A stretch of 64,000 nt of DNA, from assembly GCF_030348945.1 (NCBI RefSeq), contig NZ_JAUCEN010000002.1, forward strand, positions 2,914,001 to 2,978,000. The letters are read 5' to 3'. Under the pieces are notes generated by a model that was given only the letters and a program-made list of their open reading frames with translations, was not told the DNA's origin and did not search any database. The position numbers and the translations under genes are program-made. Shown here piece by piece: positions 9,059-18,252 of the stretch (position 1 is its first letter; each line of letters opens with the position of its first letter). This DNA is from Peribacillus sp. ACCC06369. GTDB lineage: Bacteria; Bacillota; Bacilli; Bacillales; DSM-1321.

Positions 9059-10309
9059 TTAGTCTAGTGCCAATTCTTCTGGTTCTGACAGGATCTCTAT
9101 ATTTTTGTTTTTTAAAGCTTCTTCCAACATGCTTTCAGAAATCCAAATTTCACCGATATCAAGCGTGTTTTTTATTCTTACGACTCTTACCTTATTCAAA
9201 TCGAAGGCATTGCACGTTTTGATAGCGGCTTTAACAGCCAATTCGTTCGTATCTAAAAACATCGGGAGCTTTACTACATCTGTCACTGTGCTGGTGAGTG
9301 CATTGGCATACCCTTTTTCCCATTCGATTTCATTCATGACCGCCTTCGTCGTCATATCAGCCATGCCGATGCCGTTTGCATTACCGTGAGTTTTTTCAGT
9401 AAGTCCAAGAACAACGGTCCGTCTAACATCTGGCCCCCCGGTAGCATATGGAGTGGCGAAATTACCCGTTATGTTCGGATCCATTCCATCCCCCGAGATG
9501 TCCTTTCCGAGTTCATTTACAATTAGTACGTCCATCGAATCGAAATGTATTTTCGGCATCAATGATTTGGCTTCAAGCAAAAGTCCCGGCTCCGTTTCTT
9601 CCAGATCCTCTGCTGGGACTGCGACGATTTTCGCTGGTTTATCATAGGCATTTTCAATAGTCGCTAGCCCAAATATGATAGGGGCTTTTCTCAAGGAAAC
9701 CTTAGCCATCTCAGGGACATGTTCCGCCATATACTTAAAGCTGTACGCATGTGCAGCTTCGGCCCCCTTTTGCTTGCCCAAACCGATTGTAATCATTTTC
9801 ATAAGTCCGCTTTCAACCGGTCCACGAAATGCCGTGTGCGGTTTTATCCGATTAATGACTATGATTTTATCCGATTCATATGCTAGTTTATCTATATATA
9901 CAGGGAGCCCATTTGGCAATTCATCCAATTTAACAACTTCCATCGATGACATGATTGGCGCTCCAACCGCTTCTTCTGTAACACCCAGCTGAAGCAACAC
10001 ATCTATTTGCCCTTCCGCTGTAGCCCCCCCATGACTTCCCATTGCTGGTACGATAAAAGGATTTCCGCCAGCATCCAAAACAGCCGCTACCGTTTCCCTT
10101 ACTAGTATAGGGAGGTCCGCCACCCCTCTGCTTCCTACTGCAATTGCCACCCTGTCATCTTCAGTTATTCTTGATAAGACACCTGCTTCTTTTAATGCCT
10201 TCTTCACCTCACCAGCTACATCAGCGATTTGAGGTGTACAAAATTTCTGCCTCACTTTGACCATTTTCGGTAATGGGATTTCACGTAAAAGGTCAGTGAT
10301 AATATTCAT
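9059..10309 (-). CDS. LarA-like (lactate racemase N-terminal domain, DUF2088) protein
   Basis: 416 residues. The N-terminal half resembles the lactate-racemase N-terminal domain (RVAIAVGSRGVADLP, VPAMGSHGG, INRIKPHTAFRG), with the histidines seen in LarA. It lacks an obvious counterpart to the LarA lysine that carries the nickel-pincer cofactor, and no larB/C/E genes are in the window, so it may be an epimerase of a 2-hydroxy acid or a non-nickel relative. It lies between the TRAP genes and the dehydratase and is presumably co-transcribed. GGAGGATGGAAA precedes the ATG. Confidence 0.75.
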   Translation of the reverse strand: MNIITDLLREIPLPKMVKVRQKFCTPQIADVAGEVKKALKEAGVLSRITEDDRVAIAVGSRGVADLPILVRETVAAVLDAGGNPFIVPAMGSHGGATAEGQIDVLLQLGVTEEAVGAPIMSSMEVVKLDELPNGLPVYIDKLAYESDKIIVINRIKPHTAFRGPVESGLMKMITIGLGKQKGAEAAHAYSFKYMAEHVPEMAKVSLRKAPIIFGLATIENAYDKPAKIVAVPAEDLEETEPGLLLEAKSLMPKIHFDSMDVLIVNELGKDISGDGMDPNITGNFATPYATGGPDVRRTVVLGLTEKTHGNANGIGMADMTTKAVMNEIEWEKGYANALTSTVTDVVKLPMFLDTNELAVKAAIKTCNAFDLNKVRVVRIKNTLDIGEIWISESMLEEALKNKNIEILSEPEELALD

Positions 10310-10333
10310 TTTCCATCCTCCAAACAGTCTGGA

Positions 10334-11374
10334 TTATTTACCGCGTACTTTTTCAACTTCGCTCATCATTTCTTTTACTAGATCCTGACCAAATTTCTGA
10401 GCATATTCGTCCGTCACTGGTTGGATGACTTTCTTCATTTTTTCCATTTCTTCCGGCTCTACTTCATTGATTTTCATTCCTTCTTCTTTTAGATACTTAA
10501 GTGCTTTTTCATTTTCTTTTTGGTTAACTTCCCGTTGATACTTTCCAGCCTCTTGTGCGGCCTCACTCATGATTTTTTGCTCTTGTTCTGATAGGTCATC
10601 CCAAAACTTTTTACTTACAAGGAATACAAATGGTGTATAAACATGATTTGTTAAACTTAAGTAGTCTTGCACTTCATTATATTTTTGCGTTTGAATTGTT
10701 GCGAGCGGATTTTCTTGACCATCCACAGTGCCTGTTTCCAACGCAGTAAATACTTCAGAGAAAGCCATCGGCGATGGATTAACACCCAACTTGGAAAATG
10801 CATCTAAATGCACTTCATTTTGCATCGTACGAAGTTTAAGGCCTTTGAAATCTTCAGCCGTTTTAACAGGGTGTTTGCTGTTGGTTACGTTTCGGAAACC
10901 ATTTTCCCAATATCCCAGACCTACTAAATCATGTTCCGGAAGTTTATCCAAAAGCTTTTTGCCTACTGCACCATCAAGTACTGTATAAGCCTCTTCTTCA
11001 TTATTAAAGACAAATGGGAAGTCATATATTCCAAATTCCTTAATCATCCCCACAAGCGGAGAGGTTGAAGGAACTGTTACTTCCTGTAAACCGCCTTGAA
11101 GTGCTTCTGTCATTTTCTGATCATCTCCAAGAGTGGCATCAAAAAAGTTTTGGACTTTCATCTTCCCGCCGCTTTTTTCTTCAACCAGTTCTTTGAATTT
11201 TTCCATCCCCTGCCCTTGTGGGTGCATTTTACTATTGCCAATTCCTGCTTTGATTGTTCTTTCCTTTATTCCGTCAGCTGTAGCGCTTTCATTTTGTCCG
11301 CTTCCGCAAGCACCTAATAGTAGTACTGAAGGCAGTAAAACTCCAACCGCCAAACGTTTGAACAAAATATTCAT
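10334..11374 (-). CDS. TRAP transporter solute-binding lipoprotein (DctP family), second copy
   Basis: 346 residues after choosing the ATG at 11374, which has AGGAGGAAAAAG ahead of it; the longer reading adds 13 unlikely residues. The N-terminus has a lysine, a hydrophobic core and the lipobox LLGAC, so it should be a membrane-anchored extracellular lipoprotein. The body is DctP-like, with FYDFPFVF-type and AFSEVFTALETGTVDGQENP segments; the latter holds the ligand-carboxylate binding region of the family. It is a second binding protein for the same DctQM unit and is placed after dctM. The ligand is probably a sugar acid. Confidence 0.9.
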   Translation of the reverse strand: MNILFKRLAVGVLLPSVLLLGACGSGQNESATADGIKERTIKAGIGNSKMHPQGQGMEKFKELVEEKSGGKMKVQNFFDATLGDDQKMTEALQGGLQEVTVPSTSPLVGMIKEFGIYDFPFVFNNEEEAYTVLDGAVGKKLLDKLPEHDLVGLGYWENGFRNVTNSKHPVKTAEDFKGLKLRTMQNEVHLDAFSKLGVNPSPMAFSEVFTALETGTVDGQENPLATIQTQKYNEVQDYLSLTNHVYTPFVFLVSKKFWDDLSEQEQKIMSEAAQEAGKYQREVNQKENEKALKYLKEEGMKINEVEPEEMEKMKKVIQPVTDEYAQKFGQDLVKEMMSEVEKVRGK

Positions 11375-11440
11375 TTTCTTTTTCCTCCTATAAAATAAGA
11401 TGAATATCAGCATACAGACCCAATTACTTGTTTAATTCCG

Positions 11441-12718
11441 TTAGGAGGTAAACCATTCTAGAGGAACCATTACTAAGGAAGGAAACAAAATTAACAAGAT
11501 CAATACAATTACTTCCACGAGCAAGAAAGGCCAAATTCCCTTCATGATATCTTCCATACTGATTTTACTTATGCCACACATGACATTTAATACGGTTCCG
11601 ACCGGTGGTGTAAGTAAACCAATGGCATTATTCAGGATAAACAGGACACCAAAGTAAACTGGGTCGATTCCTGCAGCGACCACCAATGGCATCAAGACAG
11701 GTGTAAGAATAAGGATTGTCGGCGTCATATCCATTGCAGTTCCAACTACGATAACCAGTAAGTTAATCATTATTAATAGAAGGAATGGATGATCCATGAA
11801 TGGTTCCAGTAATCCAATTACCTGGCCAGGTAAATCGGCTACAGTTATCAGCCAGGATGACACTAGTGCTGCGGCGACCAGAAACATGACCACACTTGTC
11901 ATTTTTCCTGCATGAACAAAGACATCGTACAAATCTTTCACTTTCATTTCACGATAGATTACAAGACCGACAAATATTGCGTAAACTGCAGCCACCACTG
12001 CAGCCTCAGTCGGGGTAAATAGTCCGAATTTCAACCCCCCAATGATAATGACTGGCAGGAATAGAGCCCAAATGCCTTGTCGGAGTGAGATAAGTATTTC
12101 TTTTGCTGATGCTCGAGGATTAATCGCGACTTTATCTTTTCGTGCAACAATGGCCCAGGTAACCGTAAGTCCAACCGCAAGTAAAATACCTGGTACGATT
12201 CCTGCCATAAACAGCTTTGTAATGGACACACCACTCGCGACACCAAAAATGATAAAGCCAATACTTGGTGGAATGATCGGAGCAATGATACCACCTGATG
12301 CAATTAACCCACTTGACCGGTTCACATCATAACCAGATTTCACCATCATTGGAATCAATATAGCTCCAAGCGCTGCTGTATCTGCAACAGCAGATCCGGA
12401 TAAACTTGCAAACAACACACTTGCAATGATCGCTACATAACCAAGACCTCCTTTGATATGGCCAACCATCTTCATTGCCATCTCAACGATACGCCGTGAT
12501 AATCCGCCCCGATTCATCGCTTCTCCAGCCAGCATAAAAAACGGTATGGCCATTAGAGGAAAGTTATCCGCACCACTGATAAGGTTTTGCGCGATAATTT
12601 GACTATCAAAAATACCAAGGAAGTACATTAGCACTACGCTACTCACAAGTAAGGCAAAGGCAATAGGTATTCCAAGTCCCATGGCTCCCAGTAAAGATCC
12701 GACAAATACACCTATCAT
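11441..12718 (-). CDS. TRAP transporter large permease (DctM family)
   Basis: 425 residues, mostly hydrophobic, with about 12 predicted membrane spans. DctM signatures include IPFFMLAGEAMNRGGLSRRI and GLIASGGIIAPIIPPSIGFI. This is the cation-driven translocation subunit of a TRAP transporter, acting with DctQ and the two DctP lipoproteins. The ATG overlaps the dctQ stop (ATGA), and a GGAGGAGAAACAGGG site lies upstream, so translation is coupled. Length is normal for the family. Confidence 0.94.
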   Translation of the reverse strand: MIGVFVGSLLGAMGLGIPIAFALLVSSVVLMYFLGIFDSQIIAQNLISGADNFPLMAIPFFMLAGEAMNRGGLSRRIVEMAMKMVGHIKGGLGYVAIIASVLFASLSGSAVADTAALGAILIPMMVKSGYDVNRSSGLIASGGIIAPIIPPSIGFIIFGVASGVSITKLFMAGIVPGILLAVGLTVTWAIVARKDKVAINPRASAKEILISLRQGIWALFLPVIIIGGLKFGLFTPTEAAVVAAVYAIFVGLVIYREMKVKDLYDVFVHAGKMTSVVMFLVAAALVSSWLITVADLPGQVIGLLEPFMDHPFLLLIMINLLVIVVGTAMDMTPTILILTPVLMPLVVAAGIDPVYFGVLFILNNAIGLLTPPVGTVLNVMCGISKISMEDIMKGIWPFLLVEVIVLILLILFPSLVMVPLEWFTS

Positions 12719-13287
12719 CCCTGTTTCTCCTCCTTAGCTACCCTAATATCTGAAGCAAATTCATCAGCATGGAGAGAAATTAACTCTTCTGACTCACTTA
12801 TCATCACTAATTCTTCGTCTTTAATTTTATTGAAGAAAATCCGATACAAGTTGAAAATGATCATACTGCCCATTGAAACACTCACAAGAATACCTGTCCC
12901 ATATACAAATGCCAGTGGCATGCCAGTGGCTGGTGCTGTACTGTCAATGTTTATCAACGTCATTTTCCAGCTGCCATCCAGGATCAGGAGAAGAACGAAA
13001 AGCATCAACAAATCACTAATAACGAGTACCACTTTTTTCATCTTAATTGGGAGCCGTTTGATGACCATGTCGACACCCAAGTGTTCTTTGTTTTTGAAAG
13101 CTCCGATGGCGCCGAGGAACGTCAACCAAATAAAGAGATATCTTGACATTTCTTCTGACCAAGTAATCCCTGAATTAAAGAAATAACGAAGAACTACATT
13201 ACCAAACACGAGTACGACCATTATTGCTAACGCAGCAGCCATAATAATGTTCAACGAATTTTCTAAGATTCTGGAAATTTTATTCAC
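12715..13287 (-). CDS. TRAP transporter small permease (DctQ family)
   Basis: 190 residues with four hydrophobic helices (about residues 12-35, 48-68, 86-105 and 125-150). The WSEEMSRYLFIWLTFLGA segment after the first helix is characteristic of DctQ. Translation appears to start at GTG 13287, preceded by GGGGGAGATGTATAG. It lies between the first binding protein and dctM and overlaps dctM by 4 bp. Its role is the small membrane subunit of the TRAP importer. The C-terminal 40 residues are charged and cytoplasmic. Confidence 0.92.
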   Translation of the reverse strand: MNKISRILENSLNIIMAAALAIMVVLVFGNVVLRYFFNSGITWSEEMSRYLFIWLTFLGAIGAFKNKEHLGVDMVIKRLPIKMKKVVLVISDLLMLFVLLLILDGSWKMTLINIDSTAPATGMPLAFVYGTGILVSVSMGSMIIFNLYRIFFNKIKDEELVMISESEELISLHADEFASDIRVAKEEKQG

Positions 13288-13323
13288 CTATACATCTCCC
13301 CCTTCCTATCTAGAGCGCCTGCA

Positions 13324-14352
13324 TTATTCTGCTTTTATTTTTCCAACAAGCTCTTCTGCCCAGTCATTTTCCTCAAAGACTTCATCATAAACAGGTTGAG
13401 ATGCTTTTAACATTTTTTGTGAAAAATCTTCGTCAGGCTTAGTGAACTTGATACCATTATCCTTAAGAAATGCTTTGTCATCTTCGTAACTTTTTTCCAT
13501 CAAATCAAACTCATATGCTGCCGACTCTTTTGCTGCTTTTTGAATGATTTTTTGTTGTTCCTTTGTAAGACCGTTAAAGAATTTGCTATTAATAATGTAA
13601 ATATTGGGGCTGAACATATGCTTGGATTCTAGAACATCACTTTGAACTTCATTCCACCCCGAGGATCTCAGCGTGGCAATGGGATTATCTTGAGCATCCA
13701 CCACCTTTTGCTCAAGTGCGGTAAAAACTTCTGAAATAGGTAATGGGCTTACGTTTGCCCCTAATGATTCACCTAATTTTATGTAATTAGGGATGTTCGG
13801 CATTCTAAGTCGAAGTCCATCAAAATCTTTCATACTCTTGATTGGACGATTGCTCGAAAACATCCTAAATCCATTTGCACTCCATGAAAGAGGTGTCACT
13901 CCATGTTTTGGATCAAGCTCTTCTGTCAATTCCTCTCCAATAGGTCCATTCAATACCTTCTTTACATGGTCGTAATCCCTAAATAGGAATGGCCATTCCG
14001 GAACACCCATTTTCGGAATGTCCGACTGCATGATTAGCCCGGGAACACCCATTTCGATTGTTCCGTTTCTGACACCGTCATAGAATTCTTTCTCTGCACC
14101 TAATGTACTGTTTGCATAAATCTGAACCTTAAGTTCACCATTACTCTCTTTTTCAACCATTTTTTTAAATTTTTCTTTTAAGGCAATGTTCTGAGGATGA
14201 TTTTCGGCAAAATAATGTGCCACTTTAATCGTTTTCTTTTCAATTCCAGATCCGCTGGTTTTTTCTCCTTCACCACCACCACATCCTGATAAAAGCAATG
14301 CCACTGCAAAAGTAAAGCCTGTGGAGAATACAAAAAGCTTTCTTTTTTTCAA
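13324..14352 (-). CDS. TRAP transporter solute-binding lipoprotein (DctP family), first copy
   Basis: 342 residues with a lipoprotein signal (LLLSGC lipobox at about residues 19-24) followed by a Gly/Ser/Glu-rich linker. The DctP fold is indicated by VPEWPFLFRDYDHV, the FDGLRLRMPN segment and PISEVFTALEQKVVDAQDNP. It is the first gene of the long minus-strand cluster. Translation starts at TTG, preceded by GGGGAGGG seven bases upstream. It differs considerably from the second DctP copy, so the two may bind different ligands or anomers. Directly upstream is a perfect cre site. Confidence 0.92.
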   Translation of the reverse strand: MKKRKLFVFSTGFTFAVALLLSGCGGGEGEKTSGSGIEKKTIKVAHYFAENHPQNIALKEKFKKMVEKESNGELKVQIYANSTLGAEKEFYDGVRNGTIEMGVPGLIMQSDIPKMGVPEWPFLFRDYDHVKKVLNGPIGEELTEELDPKHGVTPLSWSANGFRMFSSNRPIKSMKDFDGLRLRMPNIPNYIKLGESLGANVSPLPISEVFTALEQKVVDAQDNPIATLRSSGWNEVQSDVLESKHMFSPNIYIINSKFFNGLTKEQQKIIQKAAKESAAYEFDLMEKSYEDDKAFLKDNGIKFTKPDEDFSQKMLKASQPVYDEVFEENDWAEELVGKIKAE

Positions 14353-14375
14353 ATAAAACCCTCCCCAAAGTTTTT

Positions 14376-14389
14376 TGTAAGCGTTATCA
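14376..14389. promoter_or_regulatory. CcpA cre site upstream of the TRAP/sugar-acid operon
   Basis: TGTAAGCGTTATCA matches the 14-base cre consensus TGWAARCGYTWWCA at every position. It lies about 25 bp upstream of the first TRAP gene, so CcpA bound here would most likely act as a roadblock and place the whole catabolic cluster under glucose repression. The function is inferred from the consensus; the match is seen directly. Confidence 0.75.
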
Positions 14390-15328
14390 TAACGAGCTGA
14401 AATTAATTACTTCTCCATACTCTTGTATAAGCCAAAGGTGAAATCGTTTTATAATGTAAAACCCCGTTTTTGTTTTACTCGGAGTAAGGAAAACACTTTA
14501 CCGCTTATGACGTTTTACATATGCATTTATTACTTTTCTATAAGGCGAAGAATTTGTTCTATAATGTAAAACCCTGTTTTCAAATTCAGGATCTTACGTT
14601 GATTATAAGCTTCCATTTTTACTAAAGTCAAACCATTTTTTGAATTTTATAACAATTAAAAAAATACTCCTTTTGTCACATATCAATATGTCAATCATTA
14701 AAACTTTTTAACCAACGCCCTTTCCAGTCAGGCAATTGCAGAATCAAAACAGGCAAGATGAAAGTTGATTTTTTCTATACTAAGATATTTCTAAGATAGG
14801 GAACCAAACAAAACCAAAGGTTCTATTTAAAGTACATTCTTCTACTTCTTTTTACAGAGCTTTGAGTCGGAATTTCGTTTTGCCAGCTGAATAATCAGCC
14901 TTCCCTTTAAGAATTACTTTACTTTCCATTTGGTTAAGGCGACATTATTTAAACAATCATTACCACGGCTAAAGTTTATTTTTTTAATCCACTCTATCCT
15001 ATTAGAAAAAGTTAGACCCTTTAAATGAAAATAAGATAAATTTTTTACTTGTTAAAATTTTTTCGGGATATCAAATGATATGATGCTTTCGGCCAATATT
15101 TGATTTTCATATTTGATCTTCCGCTTCATTAGAGTGGTATTCGCTTGTTTAATTTTCCCCTTGTTATTAAGTATATTGACCTGCCCTTTTCCTTCAAAAG
15201 TTCATTTTAATAGATACATCTTTTTCATCCTTGCCATTGATAAAATTTTTTTTATTGAGACCATTCATTATGAACCTCTCTTACATCCGGTTAAAAAACT
15301 CTACCCCAGGCTTTTAACAGGGGCTCAT
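14390..15328. other. Long intergenic region between divergent sugar-acid operon and chemoreceptor
   Basis: About 0.94 kb without a convincing gene. It holds the operator-like palindromes (14446-14580) and presumably the promoter of the minus-strand operon. A short open frame at 15113-15331 has no ribosome binding site and unlikely composition. The rest is AT-rich and I see nothing definite in it. Confidence 0.6.
14446..14580. promoter_or_regulatory. Two 17-bp palindromes in direct repeat (candidate IclR operators)
   Basis: GTTTTATAATGTAAAAC at 14446-14462 is a palindrome with 6-bp arms. A second copy at 14556-14572 (GTTCTATAATGTAAAAC) has one arm mismatch. The 20 bases starting at 14451 and 14561 (ATAATGTAAAACCC, then C or T, then GTTTT) are the same at 19 of 20 positions, and the copies are 110 bp apart. 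They lie upstream of the first gene of an operon encoding an IclR regulator, so they are the best operator candidates in the window. Confidence 0.55.
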
Positions 15329-15354
15329 TAAAGATATCTATTTATTACCGATAT
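15329..15354 (+). promoter_or_regulatory. Sigma-D type promoter for the chemoreceptor gene
   Basis: TAAA at 15329-15332, a 15-base spacer, then CCGATAT at 15348-15354. This agrees with the B. subtilis sigma-D consensus TAAA-N15-GCCGATAT except for the first G. Sigma-D drives motility and chemotaxis genes, and the next gene, 46 bp downstream, is a methyl-accepting chemotaxis protein. Confidence 0.7.
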
Positions 15355-15400
15355 ATAGAACATGCTGGTTAATATATAAAACGGGAAGGAAAAGACAAAG

Positions 15401-17137
15401 ATGAATAGACTTAGTACGAAAATAGGTTTTGTTCTTTTAGTAGGCATGATCGTTGCATTAATCGGAAGTTTACTTTTAATGTATAAGAGTACAAATGATA
15501 CGGTAGAGAAAACAATAGCCACGAGTAGCTTAGACTTAGCAAGCAACATTGCTCAAGGCATTAATCCAACGTCTTATGCTGATTTTTTAAGTAATCAATC
15601 TGAAACCCCAACCTATTGGGAAATACGCGAACAGTTAAACGATTTTAAACAAAAAACTGGAGCACTATATGTATATACATTGGGGATTAATGAAAAAAGC
15701 GAAAAAGTTCATATTCTTATAGATGGAATGAGTAAGGGAGATAAAAAAGCATCGCCAATTTTAACCCCTACAACCGTAACTGCATATCAGGATGTTGAAA
15801 GCGTTATGAAGGGAAAGGTTTCTACCACTTCCATTGTTCATGACCCTGATTATGGTGACTATTTATCCGTTTTTGTTCCAATAATGAAAGGCGAAGAGGT
15901 CATTGGAATATTAGGGGTAGATATTGATGCCAGCAAAGTCGATGCTACTGCCAGCAAGGTTCTTAATGGGATCCTTCCCCTAACAATAATAATCAATGTA
16001 ATCTTAATGGCAATCATAGTGGGTGCTCTAATATGGTTCTTGACTAGAAAGTTAAGCCCCCTTCACAAGGTCAGCATGGCTGCAAAGGAAATCTCCAATG
16101 GAAATTTATTAACAGCCAATGAGCTGATTGGCCAAACGAGGGTAAACGGAAACGACGAAATCAACGTTTTAGTGAAATCCTTTGAAGAAATGATTGCCAA
16201 CACAATGATGATCGTCAACTCCATGAAACAATCATCCTTACTGCTTTTGGATTCATCAAGTGATATCGAACACAAAATCAAAGAAATGGATATCTCCACT
16301 CAATATATCGTTAAAGGCATTCAACAAGTTGCAGGAGCTACAGAAGTGCAATTGTACAGAAGTGAAGAATCATCTAGGGTCATCGAGGAAATGACCATAG
16401 GGATACAAAGAATTGCCGAAGCTTCGTCAGAAGTCAGTGAACAAACAAATCATGTTTCAACAAGAATGTCCATTGGAAATAAAGATATTAATGAACTCTC
16501 AAATCAAATTTTACAAGTAAAAGATGTTATGCTGCAAACAAGTTCAGAAATAAAAAAATTGGACGAACAAGCAAATGAGATTGTGAATATTGTACATTTA
16601 ATTACAGGAATTGCAGAGCAAACAAACCTGCTATCATTAAATGCTGCTATTGAAGCTGCTAGAGCCGGTGAACAGGGTAAAGGTTTTGCGGTGGTATCTA
16701 ACGAGGTACGGAAATTGGCAGTGGGCACCAAGGAATCTGCGATCAATATACAAGAGTCCCTGCTTAATTTTAAATCCATCATAAATAAATCAGTGAAAAT
16801 GATGGAAGCTGGAACGAAAGAGGTAGAGGAAGGGACAAAATTTGTCCTGAATACAAAAAAAACTTTTAAACAGACCATAAAATCTTTTGAGCATGTTAGT
16901 GAGCAAATTCAAGAAATATCCGCCATTACCGAGCAAATGGCCGCAAGTTCACAGGAAATCAATGCTTCGATAGAAGAATTTGCTGGGTTAACGAAGGAAA
17001 CAGCCAAGGCTTCAAAGCACGTGGCACATTCAACCGATCAACAAGCAAAATCCATGGAGGACATCTCTTCCTCGACCTCATCAATGGTAAAACTCGCTAA
17101 TGACCTAGAAACATCTGTTGAACAGTTTAACGCGTAA
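15401..17137 (+). CDS. Methyl-accepting chemotaxis protein
   Basis: 578 residues: a membrane helix at about 8-28, an extracytoplasmic Cache-like sensor domain (about 30-190, including [16 protein letters not shown] and [12 protein letters not shown]), a second helix at about 192-215, a HAMP linker, then a long coiled-coil signalling domain. The kinase-control tip is recognisable as [20 protein letters not shown] followed by [18 protein letters not shown]. Signals pass to CheA/CheW. It is monocistronic, with a sigma-D type promoter upstream and a strong terminator after the stop. Cache sensors often bind small carboxylates or amino acids; the adjacent sugar-acid import operon makes a related ligand possible but unproven. 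Confidence 0.93.
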   Translation: MNRLSTKIGFVLLVGMIVALIGSLLLMYKSTNDTVEKTIATSSLDLASNIAQGINPTSYADFLSNQSETPTYWEIREQLNDFKQKTGALYVYTLGINEKSEKVHILIDGMSKGDKKASPILTPTTVTAYQDVESVMKGKVSTTSIVHDPDYGDYLSVFVPIMKGEEVIGILGVDIDASKVDATASKVLNGILPLTIIINVILMAIIVGALIWFLTRKLSPLHKVSMAAKEISNGNLLTANELIGQTRVNGNDEINVLVKSFEEMIANTMMIVNSMKQSSLLLLDSSSDIEHKIKEMDISTQYIVKGIQQVAGATEVQLYRSEESSRVIEEMTIGIQRIAEASSEVSEQTNHVSTRMSIGNKDINELSNQILQVKDVMLQTSSEIKKLDEQANEIVNIVHLITGIAEQTNLLSLNAAIEAARAGEQGKGFAVVSNEVRKLAVGTKESAINIQESLLNFKSIINKSVKMMEAGTKEVEEGTKFVLNTKKTFKQTIKSFEHVSEQIQEISAITEQMAASSQEINASIEEFAGLTKETAKASKHVAHSTDQQAKSMEDISSSTSSMVKLANDLETSVEQFNA

Positions 17138-17168
17138 AAAACTTGAACCACTATTCTATTACTATCTA

Positions 17169-17206
17169 AAAAAAGGGATTTTGCTATTAATGCAAAATCC
17201 CTTTTT
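17169..17206. terminator. Bidirectional intrinsic terminator
   Basis: A perfect stem (AAAAAGGGATTTTGC paired with its complement around TATTAAT) with T tracts on both strands. It separates the convergent chemoreceptor and DUF4822 lipoprotein genes and serves both. Confidence 0.9.
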
Positions 17207-17210
17207 TATA

Positions 17211-18170
17211 TTACCTAGTTGATTTTAGTTTCAAATCACCTTCATAAGGGATATGTTCAACTGTTATCGTTATTTCTTTTCCATCTTTATCTTTACCGAT
17301 TCTTTTATAAGTGAATTTATTTTCATTAAGTTCTGTAAGTTCAAGAACTGCGCCATACTTATTTTTCCCTTGTGAAACATGGGCTCTTATCTTATTTCCA
17401 TGTACAACATCGTAATAGCCGTAATCACCTCGGCTTTCACCGGTTTTAGCATCAAAAAATTCATACTTATTTGTTTTATCATCAAATTTTGCTAGACCTA
17501 AATAATTCGAATTATAGCTAGATACATCATTTCCCTTTTCATCCAAGGCCACTGTTCCTTGCCATGGGGTGCTAGATAAAATTTTGTCTCCATCAACGTC
17601 TGTATCTACTTCCCCTGTGTAAGTTTCCAAAGTTTTATCTGGATCAGTAAATGTAAGTTCTGTTTCATTATAAGGAATATGATCAACAAACACCTCTACG
17701 TCGTTACCATTAGCATCTTTACCCATTCTTTTATAGGTAAACATATCCTTATTCAGTTCTGTTATTTCAACAACAGCTTGGTAACCCATTGATTCTGAAA
17801 TTAACACTCGCATCTTCCCGTTGGTGATAAAGAATGTTCCTTTATCACCACGACTTTTTTTGGTATTTTTATCAAAAAATTCATATCTGGATGCTTCATC
17901 GTCATATTTCGCAAGACCAATAAAGTTAGCATTCTCCATTGTTAAGTCATTATTATTCTTATCATAAACTTTTGTACCTTGCCAATTCGTGCTACTAAGG
18001 ATTTTAGTCAATTCCTGTCCTTCGGTTAACTTATTTTCTTGTTTACTCTCTTTAGCAGTTTGTTCATGTTTCTGTGCACTTTGATTGTCTTGTGCGTTTG
18101 TGTTACATCCCGTTATGGTCAATGTTAACCCCAGTAGTATAGAAGATGAAATTTTTGATTTTTTATTCAT
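17211..18170 (-). CDS. Secreted lipoprotein with two DUF4822-like repeats
   Basis: 319 residues with a lipoprotein signal (LTLTITGCN, lipid cysteine near residue 22) and a Gln/Lys/Glu-rich linker. The mature part contains two copies of an about 120-residue domain, each beginning ILSSTNWQGT or ILSSTPWQGT and ending in a TYKRxGKDxxG segment and HIPY. This matches DUF4822, a family of unknown function found in Gram-positive lipoproteins. AGGAGACAAAAAA precedes the ATG. It is transcribed alone. I cannot assign a molecular function. Confidence 0.8.
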   Translation of the reverse strand: MNKKSKISSSILLGLTLTITGCNTNAQDNQSAQKHEQTAKESKQENKLTEGQELTKILSSTNWQGTKVYDKNNNDLTMENANFIGLAKYDDEASRYEFFDKNTKKSRGDKGTFFITNGKMRVLISESMGYQAVVEITELNKDMFTYKRMGKDANGNDVEVFVDHIPYNETELTFTDPDKTLETYTGEVDTDVDGDKILSSTPWQGTVALDEKGNDVSSYNSNYLGLAKFDDKTNKYEFFDAKTGESRGDYGYYDVVHGNKIRAHVSQGKNKYGAVLELTELNENKFTYKRIGKDKDGKEITITVEHIPYEGDLKLKSTR

Positions 18171-18252
18171 TTTTTTGTCTCCTCATTGTATATTGTTGTA
18201 TTTATTATTTAGTAGTGCAAATATTGACTTTATAGATTCATCTATGATCTGG

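Noticed and set aside
15113..15331. 72-codon frame upstream of the chemoreceptor
   Set aside because: No binding site, Phe/Leu-rich from AT-rich DNA, and it ends in the sigma-D promoter region.
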